This document shows, piece by piece, positions 8,566 to 17,129 of a stretch of DNA of 64,000 nucleotides. Both the position numbers and the translations under genes were made by a program. The notes under the pieces are model-generated. The model was not told the DNA's origin, made no database searches, and worked only from the letters and a program-made list of their open reading frames with translations. The DNA is taken from the NCBI GenBank assembly GCA_023411645.1, contig JAEYON010000055.1, positions 1-64,000 of the forward strand. The letters run 5' to 3'. Source of the DNA: Bacillota bacterium (GTDB lineage: Bacteria; Bacillota; Clostridia; Acetivibrionales; DTU013). How positions within the stretch are numbered: position 1 is the first letter of the stretch; each line of letters begins with the position of its first letter.

Positions 8566-9987
8566 ATGGACTATAAAGTTAAGATAGGTCTGGCATCAAC
8601 AAGAAGGGGTATTTTCAGCAAGGAGGACGCTTTAAAGTATAAAAAGCTGATACAGGAAAAGTTGTCCGAAATGGGTGTTGTCTATGTTGACATAGAAGAC
8701 ATAAACGACGAGGGCTTGCTTCACTCGGAGAGCGATGTGGAAAAGGTAGTCGATAAATTTAAGGCTGAAAAGGTGAATGCTGTTTTCTTCCCGCATTGCA
8801 ATTTCGGTTCTGAGGATCTGGTAGGCAAAGTCGCAAATGAATTAAGGCTGCCAATTCTACTTTGGGGCCCCAGGGATGAAGCTCCTCTTGCAGATGGTTC
8901 AAGGCTCAGAGATACGCAATGCGGACTTTTTGCAACGGGCAAGGTGCTCAGAAGATTTCACCTGCCATTCACCTATATATCAAACTGCAGACTTGAGGAT
9001 GAGGCTTTTGAAAGAGGAGTTAATACTTTTATAGCTGCGGCAAATGTTGTCAAGGAATTCAGGAAAATGAGGATTCTGCAGATTTCAACCCGCCCTGCTG
9101 ATTTCTGGACAATGATGTGCAATGAGGGAGAGCTTCTTGAGAAATTTGGAATTCAGATAAGGCCGATAAGTATGTCTGAATTTACAAACAGAATAATGAA
9201 GCTTGAAGCTGATAATGATCCGGAGGTAGTTGATACAGTTAAATTCATTGAAAAAAATATGGAGGTATGTGTTCCGCCCGAGGCGGTTAAAACACTTGCA
9301 GCTCTCAAGGTCGCAATGAGGAGATATGCAGCCGAATTTGGATGCAGCGCGGTAGCCATTCAGTGCTGGAATTCACTGCAGGATGTATTGCATATTATGC
9401 CCTGCGCAGCAAATTCGCTCTTGACCGATGAGGGAATTCCGGTAACATGCGAAACTGATATTCATGGTGCAATATCTGCTGTAATGGCACAGGCTGCAGG
9501 AATGGGTAAAACGCCCACATTTTTCGTTGATTGGTCGATAAGACATCCTGAAAATGAAAACGGTGAGCTTTTGCAGCATTGTGGTCCATGGCCTATATCT
9601 CTTGCAAAGGAAGGTATAAAGGCACAGCTTGGAAGGCCGTTTGCCTTTGAGGATCATTGCCCCGGGGCTGTAATAGCAGAAATAAAGGGGGGAGAGATAT
9701 CTGTTATAAGGTTTGATGGAGACGACGGAAATTATTCTCTTCTGCTTGGAAACGCAAAGGGCATAGAAGGCCCGAGGACTATCGGTACTTATCTGTGGAT
9801 TGAGGTGGAGAACTGGAACAGGCTTGAACACAAGCTGGTAACAGGTCCGTATGTCCATCATGCGGTAGGTATTCACGGAGATGTTGTTCCTGTCCTTTAT
9901 GAGGCCTGCAAGTATATACCCGGACTTGTGCCCGACCTTTATGATCCTATCCAGGATAAGGTCGAAGCCTGGTTGAGGGGAGAATAA
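8566..9987 (+). CDS. L-fucose/L-arabinose isomerase family protein
   Basis: A 473-residue protein resembling the fucose isomerase group, with two N-terminal alpha/beta domains and a C-terminal barrel. The metal-binding residues expected from FucI appear in order: Glu in PVTCETD, Asp in FFVDWS about 26 residues later, and a C-terminal His in YVHHAVGIHGD. It should convert an aldose to its 2-ketose with Mn2+; fucose isomerases also act on D-arabinose. The ATG follows GAGGGAGG at good spacing. It precedes an FGGY kinase, which would phosphorylate the ketose. No fucose-type aldolase is present nearby, so the classical fucose pathway is not complete here. Confidence 0.85.
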   Translation: MDYKVKIGLASTRRGIFSKEDALKYKKLIQEKLSEMGVVYVDIEDINDEGLLHSESDVEKVVDKFKAEKVNAVFFPHCNFGSEDLVGKVANELRLPILLWGPRDEAPLADGSRLRDTQCGLFATGKVLRRFHLPFTYISNCRLEDEAFERGVNTFIAAANVVKEFRKMRILQISTRPADFWTMMCNEGELLEKFGIQIRPISMSEFTNRIMKLEADNDPEVVDTVKFIEKNMEVCVPPEAVKTLAALKVAMRRYAAEFGCSAVAIQCWNSLQDVLHIMPCAANSLLTDEGIPVTCETDIHGAISAVMAQAAGMGKTPTFFVDWSIRHPENENGELLQHCGPWPISLAKEGIKAQLGRPFAFEDHCPGAVIAEIKGGEISVIRFDGDDGNYSLLLGNAKGIEGPRTIGTYLWIEVENWNRLEHKLVTGPYVHHAVGIHGDVVPVLYEACKYIPGLVPDLYDPIQDKVEAWLRGE

Positions 9988-10000
9988 CTATTAGAGCGGG

Positions 10001-11515
10001 GTGGAGCTAGTGCATTTGCTTGGACTGGACGTAGGAACGACAGGCATAAAAGCTGTTGTTTTTGATCCGGACGGTAATATAAAGGGCTATGGCTTTCATG
10101 AAAACGAGGTTATTTGCGAGAGACCCGGATATGCGCAGCAGGATCCGGAGAAGGTGTGGAGCCTGACAAAAGGTGTAATAAAAGAGGCTGTTGCCGTAAG
10201 CGGCGTAAAGGATATTAAGGCTTTAAGCCTTTCTGTCCAGGGGGATGCCATTATACCTGTAGATAGAAATATTATGTCGCTTCACGATGCCATACTTGGT
10301 ATGGATTACAGATCGGTAAACGAGAGCCGCAGATGCTCAGAGCTGTTTGGAGACAGAGAACTCTTTAACCTGACAGGCATGAGGCCTCACCCTCTCAATT
10401 CCATTACAAAAATCCTTTGGCTCAAGGGTAACAGGCCGGAAGTATTTAATAATACGTTTAAATTTATGACTTATCTAGACTTCATACTTTCTAAGCTTGG
10501 TTCCGAACCGGTAATTGACTATACAATGGCTTCCAGAACAATGGCTTTTGAACTTGCTGACAAAAAATGGTCGGATAAAATACTTGATATGACCGGCATT
10601 AGCCCAGACCTTCTTTCCAGAGTTGTTGCGCCGGGCGAAGCTGTCGGTGAGCTCAATTCTCTGCTTGCACAAGAGCTTGGACTGCCTAAAGGGGTACTGC
10701 TGGTTGCCGGCGGGCATGATCAGACATGCGCTGCGCTGGGAGCTGGTGTGGTTGATGAAAATATAGCTATAGATTCACATGGAACCGCAGAGGTGCTTTC
10801 AACCGCATTTTGTAAACCTGTGTTAAACGACGGTATGTACAATGCATATTATCCCTGTTATTGCCATGTAAAAAACGGAATGTATTTTACCTTTGCATTA
10901 AATCATATCGGAGGCATTCTGCTGCAGTGGTACAGAGATAATCTTGGTTATGCCGAGGTAAAAGAGGCGCAGGATAAAGGGGTGCCGGTATATAGCCTGA
11001 TGGAAACAAAAGCGCCAAAAGGCCCTTCATCTGTGCTTGTGCTGCCCCACTTTAACGGGAGCGGGACCCCCTGGTGCGATCTGGATTCTAAAGGAGCGTT
11101 TGTAGGTATAACGATGTCAACTACAAGGCATGACATCATGAAAGGGATATTGGATAGCCTCACATATGAGCTGCTCATAAATATAGAGACAATGAGAGCT
11201 GCAGGTATAAATATTAATGAATTAAGGTCAGTAGGAGGCGGCGCAAAGTCACCTGTTTGGCTGCAAATAAAAGCGGATGTTATCGGGTGTCCGGTTGCCA
11301 CCCTGAAAATCCGCGAGGCAGCGTGTCTGGGTGCCGCTTTATTGGCGGGAACTGCGGCAGGGGTGTATGATGGGCTTGATGAAGCTGTAAAACAAACTGT
11401 TGCATTAAAGGATGTTTACCTGCCGGACGATAATTCTATGAAGCTGTATAATGAAAAGTATGGAATTTATAAAGAGCTTTATGGTACACTGAAAAAAATA
11501 AACAGAAAATTGTAA
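10001..11515 (+). CDS. FGGY-family carbohydrate kinase (xylulokinase-like)
   Basis: About 500 residues, standard for the family. The N-terminal ATPase phosphate loop is LGLDVGTTGIKAV, and the C-terminal half carries GGGAKSPVWLQIKADV and AACLGAALLAG, the conserved FGGY and adenosine-binding segments. It should phosphorylate a ketose or polyol, probably the product of the preceding isomerase. The start is not fixed: GTG 10001 has little room for a binding site, while GTG 10010 follows GGGGTGGAG closely and gives the usual short leader to the phosphate loop. It lies 13 bases after the isomerase gene. Confidence 0.88.
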   Translation: MELVHLLGLDVGTTGIKAVVFDPDGNIKGYGFHENEVICERPGYAQQDPEKVWSLTKGVIKEAVAVSGVKDIKALSLSVQGDAIIPVDRNIMSLHDAILGMDYRSVNESRRCSELFGDRELFNLTGMRPHPLNSITKILWLKGNRPEVFNNTFKFMTYLDFILSKLGSEPVIDYTMASRTMAFELADKKWSDKILDMTGISPDLLSRVVAPGEAVGELNSLLAQELGLPKGVLLVAGGHDQTCAALGAGVVDENIAIDSHGTAEVLSTAFCKPVLNDGMYNAYYPCYCHVKNGMYFTFALNHIGGILLQWYRDNLGYAEVKEAQDKGVPVYSLMETKAPKGPSSVLVLPHFNGSGTPWCDLDSKGAFVGITMSTTRHDIMKGILDSLTYELLINIETMRAAGININELRSVGGGAKSPVWLQIKADVIGCPVATLKIREAACLGAALLAGTAAGVYDGLDEAVKQTVALKDVYLPDDNSMKLYNEKYGIYKELYGTLKKINRKL

Positions 11516-11540
11516 TGATATCATGTGAGGAGACAGTATT

Positions 11541-12422
11541 ATGCCAGCAGAAATGAGCCAGAAGAATATCGGTATGATACCCCACAGCTGTATTGTCAAG
11601 CTGCAGGCTGTCTACGGAACTCTGAAGTCCGCTGAAAAAAAAGCGGCGGATTTGTTGCTCGGAAAGCCCGGCTTTATTTCGGAGGCATCCATTGTCGAAG
11701 CCGCCGAAGCCGCAGGCTGCAGTGAAGCTACCTTCGTTCGCCTTGCCAAGAAGCTTGGCTATTCAGGATACCCCGAATTAAGGTCACACCTGGGATCTGG
11801 TGGACAGGATAATTCTATTGCCCTGTATGCTGGTATAACTGAGGACGATGAATATGATTCGGTTATATATAAGGTTTTTCAGGCATCAATTCAGGCGCTG
11901 AAGGATACATTAGATGTGATTGACAAAGATGAGTATAAAAAAGCAATAGAGGCCTTGGCAAATGCGGGCACCATAGTACTTTGCGGAGCAGGTGATGCCG
12001 CAAATGTAGCATTATCAGGATTCCAGAAGTTTATAAGAGTTGGGGCAAATGTACAGGCGTCTGCCGACCCTGACGTACAGATGATTTCAATATCACATCT
12101 GGTAAAGGGGGACGTAATCATTGCGGTATCACATTCAGGCAGAACGAAGAGTGTAATAGATGCTGTAAAGTATTCCAAGATTACCGGCGCAACAACAATA
12201 TGTATAACTAATTATCCTGTATCACCGCTGGCAAAGAATTCGGATATCGTTTTGTTGACTGCGGCCTTTTCTGAGCATGTAAACGGAGAGGTAATGTCAA
12301 AAAGGGTAGCTGAGCTGTGTTTAGTGGAAAGCCTTTTTGTAAATGTGCTTTTATTGAAAAAGGATCAATATATTAATGGCCTTATTAGATCCAATAACGC
12401 ATTAAAGCTCAATAAAATATAA
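11541..12422 (+). CDS. RpiR/MurR-family transcriptional regulator
   Basis: A 293-residue protein with an N-terminal RpiR helix-turn-helix (residues about 20-90, SEASIVEAAEAAGCSEATFVR region) and a C-terminal SIS domain with the phosphosugar loops GAGDAANVA and VSHSGRTKSV. Regulators of this family sense a phosphosugar and usually control the operon they sit in. It is the last gene of the run starting at 5487, 25 bases after the kinase, with GAGGAG before the ATG. Confidence 0.9.
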   Translation: MPAEMSQKNIGMIPHSCIVKLQAVYGTLKSAEKKAADLLLGKPGFISEASIVEAAEAAGCSEATFVRLAKKLGYSGYPELRSHLGSGGQDNSIALYAGITEDDEYDSVIYKVFQASIQALKDTLDVIDKDEYKKAIEALANAGTIVLCGAGDAANVALSGFQKFIRVGANVQASADPDVQMISISHLVKGDVIIAVSHSGRTKSVIDAVKYSKITGATTICITNYPVSPLAKNSDIVLLTAAFSEHVNGEVMSKRVAELCLVESLFVNVLLLKKDQYINGLIRSNNALKLNKI

Positions 12423-12449
12423 GAGATAACCAATGCATAAAAAATTGTA

Positions 12450-12462
12450 ATTTTGTTAGTTT
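12450..12462 (+). repeat. 13-bp motif shared with 14926-14938
   Basis: ATTTTGTTAGTTT occurs here, upstream of the AraC regulator, and again at 14926-14938 upstream of the importer operon. In the second copy it is the left arm of a palindrome. A candidate regulator-binding site; inference only. Confidence 0.35.
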
Positions 12463-12545
12463 CATCAAAGCCTTGAAATGCAAAAATCGAAAAAATATAA
12501 TTAAGGTGTGATTATTTTATAGTAATTAATTTTTTGAAGCTTCCT

Positions 12546-12573
12546 TTGACAGTATTTTTGCGATATTTAGTAT
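12546..12573 (+). promoter_or_regulatory. probable promoter of the AraC-type regulator
   Basis: A perfect TTGACA (12546-12551) is followed after 16 bases by TAGTAT (12568-12573). The gene starts about 70 bases downstream. Confidence 0.45.
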
Positions 12574-12642
12574 TGTTTGCCTCTGAAATAAGGTTACATA
12601 ATGCAAGTTATCTAGCTTATTCAGATGCAGGAGGGCTTTAGT

Positions 12643-14922
12643 ATGCAAATTATGGAAAAATTTACAAAAAGAAAATTCTTTTTCAAGCTAGTTACATCTT
12701 TTGTAGTTTTGTCGTTACTGATTGTTTTATGTATATCAATACTTTTTGCATCTGTTTATATTAAGGATATCCGCAAGCAAATAACTGATGAATACCTTGG
12801 AAGCTTAGAAAGAGCAAGCGTTAATCTTGAGAATATTACAAGGGAAATAGATCAGCTATATACGTATATGCAGCTTAATTTGGATATTTATGTTTTTCTA
12901 AATCAATCTGAAAACAATGCTGAAGCGGAGAATGCCGCAAGAATTCAAGCGAAGCTTATTTCTCAGATTAATCCCTATATACGTTCTGTCCAGCTCTACA
13001 ATGCTAAAACAGAATCGTTGATTACCGTAGGTAAACAGGATTTTGTTATTCAGAGTATTAAAAACATTGGTAACTACCTAGAAACTAAAAAAGATATTGA
13101 CAGAAATATTCTGCTTACCAAACTGGATAAATCTTCAGCGGACAATAGCGATCGTACGATATCGATTGTTTATACTGAAGACGATATGAATGACATGTTA
13201 GCTAACATGATTATTGTTGACTTGGAGGAACAGCAGCTTAGAAGAGAAATACTTGATAGATATGAAGGGGAGACATTGCTAATTGGCAGTGATGGCACGC
13301 TCTATTCATACTCAGATGAAAAACCGGACATATTTGACGTAAAGGAAGAAGATTATTTTAAGACTGTTTCAAAAATGGATATTAGTAAAGGAAGCTTTTT
13401 ATGCACAATAGATGGTGAAAGAAAAACAGTGACATATCATAAAAACAATTGGTTGAACTGCTTTATTGTTAACATAAGACCATATGGAAGCATAATATCG
13501 GAAATACAGCAGAAACGTAATTTTATAATTGTTTTAAGTCTACTTGTTATATTGGTATTTAGTGTATTTTCATTTATACTTTCAAAGAAAATTTATAACC
13601 CTATTCGAAAAATTTCGGAGGTATTCCAAGACTCAAAATATGGAAGTTCAGGTGGATACTCCAGTGAAGTCTCGCTTATTATGGATGTATTCAGAAAAAC
13701 CGAAAGTCAGTTGGAGGTGCTTGAAAATAAGAATAAGAATAACGTCAGCCAGATTAAGGAGTTCTATTTGCGCCAGATGCTTCGTAACGGTCAGGTTGGA
13801 GCTATGTCGGAACAGGATCTCCAAAATTATGGAATAGAGGATTGCTTTAATAATGCCATTATTATCGATATTAAAATTGACAACTATTATCAAATAGAAA
13901 AAAATGAGAGGTATAAATATGAGCGGTCTATTTGCAACCAGTGCCATATTATATTTGATGATGATTTTTATGGTGAATTCATAAATATGTTTGATGGTCA
14001 GATTGTTGCTGTACTTAGATATAAAGATAAAAAATGCGATTATTCTATGATAAATAATATTTTTGACAAGTTAAAGAATTCAATAAAAAATGATCTTAAT
14101 ATTACTGTGACAATTGGAGTAGGGAGCGTTATAAACAGCTTTAAGGAATTCTCTGAAGCCTTTGCACAGGCACAGGATATGACTAAGCACAGGTTTATAT
14201 TTGGCGGCGATAGGGTTATATACCGGCAGATGGTTGACACAAAGCTTTCTGAAAACTATATCTACCCAGCGGAAATTGCTGACAGTTTGATTGACTCAAT
14301 ACGGGTTAATAACGCAGAGAGATTTATTGAATACCAATCTAAGTTTATAAATATATTAAAAAATTATCCATACCAGGATGCATCAGAAATATTCTTTGGT
14401 GTTGCACTTAATTGCATTCGAACTATTAATGCGATCGTTGGTAATAATAATGGTGATATATGTTTTAACATTGAGGAGTTCAACAGAGTATATTTTGAGC
14501 TGGAAACACTCGAACAAGCAGGAGAGTGGCTTCAGAATTTATTTAATGAGTATCGGTCTTTGTTGGAGAGTCTAAAATCAAACAAGCATTTTTTGGTGAT
14601 TGAAGATGCGAAAAAATATATTGACGAGCATCTTAGCGATATTAATCTTTGTGTTGAATTATTAGCAGAAAAGGCGGGATATACACCTAATTATTTTGCA
14701 AAAATATTTAAAGAGATTACTGGAGTATATATAAATAACTACATCCGTCAGATGAGAATCAATAAGGCAAAGCTCCTCCTGGAAAACAACTGTAAAATTG
14801 GCGAAATACCCGGCATGGTAGGGTTTGCAAACTTAAGCCATTTTTATGTTGCGTTTAAAAAGGATGCGGGGCTAACGCCAGCTTCTTATCAGAATTTCGC
14901 AATGCAACAAAAGTCAAATTAA
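12643..14922 (+). CDS. membrane-anchored AraC-family transcriptional regulator with extracellular sensor domain
   Basis: About 759 residues. Transmembrane segment 1 spans residues 13-38 and segment 2 about 291-314, enclosing a roughly 250-residue extracytoplasmic sensor like a Cache fold. After a short HAMP-like linker (KKIYNPIRKISE) comes a middle cytoplasmic region resembling a degenerate GGDEF domain (ITVTIGVGS), then a C-terminal AraC double helix-turn-helix (residues about 655-755, ending in LTPASYQNF). Such one-component receptors sense sugars outside and directly activate adjacent import genes. I chose ATG 12643 because AGGAGGG lies 8 bases before it; an ATG 18 bases earlier would overlap that site. 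The importer operon follows immediately, its likely target. Confidence 0.88.
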   Translation: MQIMEKFTKRKFFFKLVTSFVVLSLLIVLCISILFASVYIKDIRKQITDEYLGSLERASVNLENITREIDQLYTYMQLNLDIYVFLNQSENNAEAENAARIQAKLISQINPYIRSVQLYNAKTESLITVGKQDFVIQSIKNIGNYLETKKDIDRNILLTKLDKSSADNSDRTISIVYTEDDMNDMLANMIIVDLEEQQLRREILDRYEGETLLIGSDGTLYSYSDEKPDIFDVKEEDYFKTVSKMDISKGSFLCTIDGERKTVTYHKNNWLNCFIVNIRPYGSIISEIQQKRNFIIVLSLLVILVFSVFSFILSKKIYNPIRKISEVFQDSKYGSSGGYSSEVSLIMDVFRKTESQLEVLENKNKNNVSQIKEFYLRQMLRNGQVGAMSEQDLQNYGIEDCFNNAIIIDIKIDNYYQIEKNERYKYERSICNQCHIIFDDDFYGEFINMFDGQIVAVLRYKDKKCDYSMINNIFDKLKNSIKNDLNITVTIGVGSVINSFKEFSEAFAQAQDMTKHRFIFGGDRVIYRQMVDTKLSENYIYPAEIADSLIDSIRVNNAERFIEYQSKFINILKNYPYQDASEIFFGVALNCIRTINAIVGNNNGDICFNIEEFNRVYFELETLEQAGEWLQNLFNEYRSLLESLKSNKHFLVIEDAKKYIDEHLSDINLCVELLAEKAGYTPNYFAKIFKEITGVYINNYIRQMRINKAKLLLENNCKIGEIPGMVGFANLSHFYVAFKKDAGLTPASYQNFAMQQKSN

Positions 14923-14925
14923 ATC

Positions 14926-14946
14926 ATTTTGTTAGTTTAACAAAAT
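14926..14946. promoter_or_regulatory. palindrome upstream of the importer operon
   Basis: ATTTTGTTA-GTT-TAACAAAAT is a perfect 9-bp inverted repeat just after the AraC gene stop. It could end that transcript or be an operator for the permease operon. The left arm with its spacer recurs at 12450. Confidence 0.45.
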
Positions 14947-15101
14947 AATTATTACTATAAATAACTTGATCTTTGTTCTTTTGAAAACGATTTGTTAGAA
15001 TAGGCAATTTCGTTTCATCGTTAAGCAGATGTATTATAAAGCTGTCGGAAACATCAATTGCATGATTTTCTAAACTAAAATACATGAGAGGGAACAATTT
15101 T

Positions 15102-16034
15102 ATGAAGTTGTTTAAATCATCTGTATTTAAAGAATTAGCAACAAATAAAGCACTATATATTATGGCTCTTCCAGGCATATTGCTCCTGTTTTTATTTAAT
15201 TATTTACCAATGGCAGGTGTAATAATTGCATTTAAAGAGTTTAAATTTGACATGGGTATATTCGGAAGCCCATGGTCAAAACCTCTTTTAAATAACTTTA
15301 TGTTTTTCTTCACATCAGACAGCGCCATAAGGTCTATAAAAAATACTTTGTTTCTGAATTTTATTTTTATTGCGGTTGGTGTGGTGGTTGAAGTCGGACT
15401 TGCTCTGCTGATCAATGAGATTAGTGGTAAGACATTTAAGAAAATAACACAATCCTTCACATTACTTCCCTATTTCATATCCTGGATCGTTGTCAGCGTA
15501 TTTGCCTACAATCTCTTCAATTACGACTATGGTATTCTGAATTCATATGTTTCCATCTTTGGGATGGAGAAGATTGATTGGTATTCCAGAACGGAATTAT
15601 GGCCGGTTATTATGCTCATCTTAAATAAGTGGAAGGTTACTGGGTATGGAACAATAATGTATCTTGCTACACTGTCGGGAATAGATTCAACATACTATGA
15701 AGCGGCAGAAATAGATGGAGCATCAAAATTCAAGCAGATCTTTTATATTAGTATACCTATGCTTATGCCTACTGTAATAATTCTTACCTTGCTGCAAATC
15801 GGCAAGATAATGAACGCTGATTTTGGATTCTTCTATGCAATTGTTGGTGAAAATTCAATTCTTTATCCATCGGTAGATGTAATTGATACATTTATTTTCA
15901 GAAGCTTAAGAAAAAGCGGAGATGTTGGGATGGCATCAGCAGCGGGCTTATTTCAATCCTGCATTTCATTTGTAATTATTTTCATCAGTAACTGGTTTGC
16001 CCGAAAGATTGATGATAAATCAGCTATTTTTTAA
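15102..16034 (+). CDS. carbohydrate ABC transporter permease (LplB type)
   Basis: About 310 residues with six predicted membrane helices. The EAA loop that contacts the ATPase is clear: YYEAAEIDGASKFKQIF. The protein belongs to the LplB group of CUT1 sugar permeases. The ATG at 15102 is preceded by GAGAGGGAAC; an upstream ATG at 15084 would be too close to that site. The second permease and the lipoprotein follow. No ATP-binding subunit is encoded in the cluster, so it probably uses a shared MsmK/UgpC-type ATPase encoded elsewhere. Confidence 0.9.
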   Translation: MKLFKSSVFKELATNKALYIMALPGILLLFLFNYLPMAGVIIAFKEFKFDMGIFGSPWSKPLLNNFMFFFTSDSAIRSIKNTLFLNFIFIAVGVVVEVGLALLINEISGKTFKKITQSFTLLPYFISWIVVSVFAYNLFNYDYGILNSYVSIFGMEKIDWYSRTELWPVIMLILNKWKVTGYGTIMYLATLSGIDSTYYEAAEIDGASKFKQIFYISIPMLMPTVIILTLLQIGKIMNADFGFFYAIVGENSILYPSVDVIDTFIFRSLRKSGDVGMASAAGLFQSCISFVIIFISNWFARKIDDKSAIF

Positions 16035-16044
16035 GGAGATGCAA

Positions 16045-16923
16045 ATGATGTTAAGAAAACTTCCCGGTATAATAATTTATCTAGTATTAGCAATAATTGC
16101 AATAATGTGTATTATGCCTTTTTTACTAGTTCTAAGTGGATCGGTGACACTTGAAAGCGACATTGTGGCTTATGGCTACAGGCTTTGGCCAAAGCATTTT
16201 GATTTAACATCATATAAAGTATTATTTCTGGATATCGGCACAATACTAAACGGATACAAGATATCTATTTTTGTAACAGTGGTTGGAACATTTCTCGGCC
16301 TTTTGGTGTGTTCCATGCTAGCGTACCCTTTATCAAGAAAATGTTTAAAATATAGAAAAGCAATATCTGTCTATACAATTGTAACCATGCTTTTTAACGG
16401 CGGAATGGTACCGTGGTTTATAGTATGTGTAAGGTTTCTGCATCTAAAGAATAATCTGCCTGCGCTAATAGTTCCTTATCTTGCCAACGCCTGGTACGTT
16501 TTTCTGCTTCGTAATTACTTCCAGACAATACCGGAGGAGATGCACGAATCGGCGAAAATTGACGGTGCAGGAGAGCTGACAATATTTACACAGATAGTAT
16601 TAAGACTATCTACCCCTGTATTATCTACAGTGGGTTTGTTCATAGCACTAATGTATTGGAATGACTGGTGGTTAGGAATTATGCTAATTGATAAAAGTGA
16701 TCTGCAGCCGCTGCAATTACTATTACGTTCAATAGTATCAAATGTTACATTCCTGAGGAGCTCGCCAAATGCGGCAAGAATGGCTGAATTATCTCAGGCG
16801 ATTCCGTCGGAAGGCGTAAAAATGGCTACCTGTATTATTACAATTGGTCCGATTGTTTTTCTCTATCCTTTTCTGCAGAAGTATTTTGTAAAAGGCATTA
16901 TGATCGGTGCAGTTAAAGGTTGA
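16045..16923 (+). CDS. carbohydrate ABC transporter permease (LplC/YtcP type)
   Basis: About 292 residues with six membrane helices and the EAA loop MHESAKIDGAGELTIF. It is the second CUT1 permease, pairing with the gene before it. AAGGAG lies six bases before ATG 16045, ten bases after the preceding stop, which indicates coupled translation. The C-terminus ends in KYFVKGIMIGAVKG, a typical tail for this subfamily. Confidence 0.9.
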   Translation: MMLRKLPGIIIYLVLAIIAIMCIMPFLLVLSGSVTLESDIVAYGYRLWPKHFDLTSYKVLFLDIGTILNGYKISIFVTVVGTFLGLLVCSMLAYPLSRKCLKYRKAISVYTIVTMLFNGGMVPWFIVCVRFLHLKNNLPALIVPYLANAWYVFLLRNYFQTIPEEMHESAKIDGAGELTIFTQIVLRLSTPVLSTVGLFIALMYWNDWWLGIMLIDKSDLQPLQLLLRSIVSNVTFLRSSPNAARMAELSQAIPSEGVKMATCIITIGPIVFLYPFLQKYFVKGIMIGAVKG

Positions 16924-17129
16924 GTGTGACAGTCCCCAAAGCATTAAATCCCGAAGAAGAGAGCAAGTTATTTGTAAGAGCCAGGAGAATTTAAAAAAGG
17001 GGGGATTAATTGAGTTTTCACATGTTAGCAACAAAATCACAGTACGACCTCTAGGCTGCTCTCTGTAAGGGATATCATATTGATTGATGAATGGAAAAGT
17101 ATATAAAACTATAAGGGAGGTACTAACTC

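Noticed and set aside
8566..11515. Classical L-fucose pathway
   Set aside because: Isomerase and kinase are present, but no fuculose-phosphate aldolase or lactaldehyde enzyme lies near.
13544..13837. Short frame inside the AraC regulator
   Set aside because: It is in another frame of a well-supported gene and has no homology signal.
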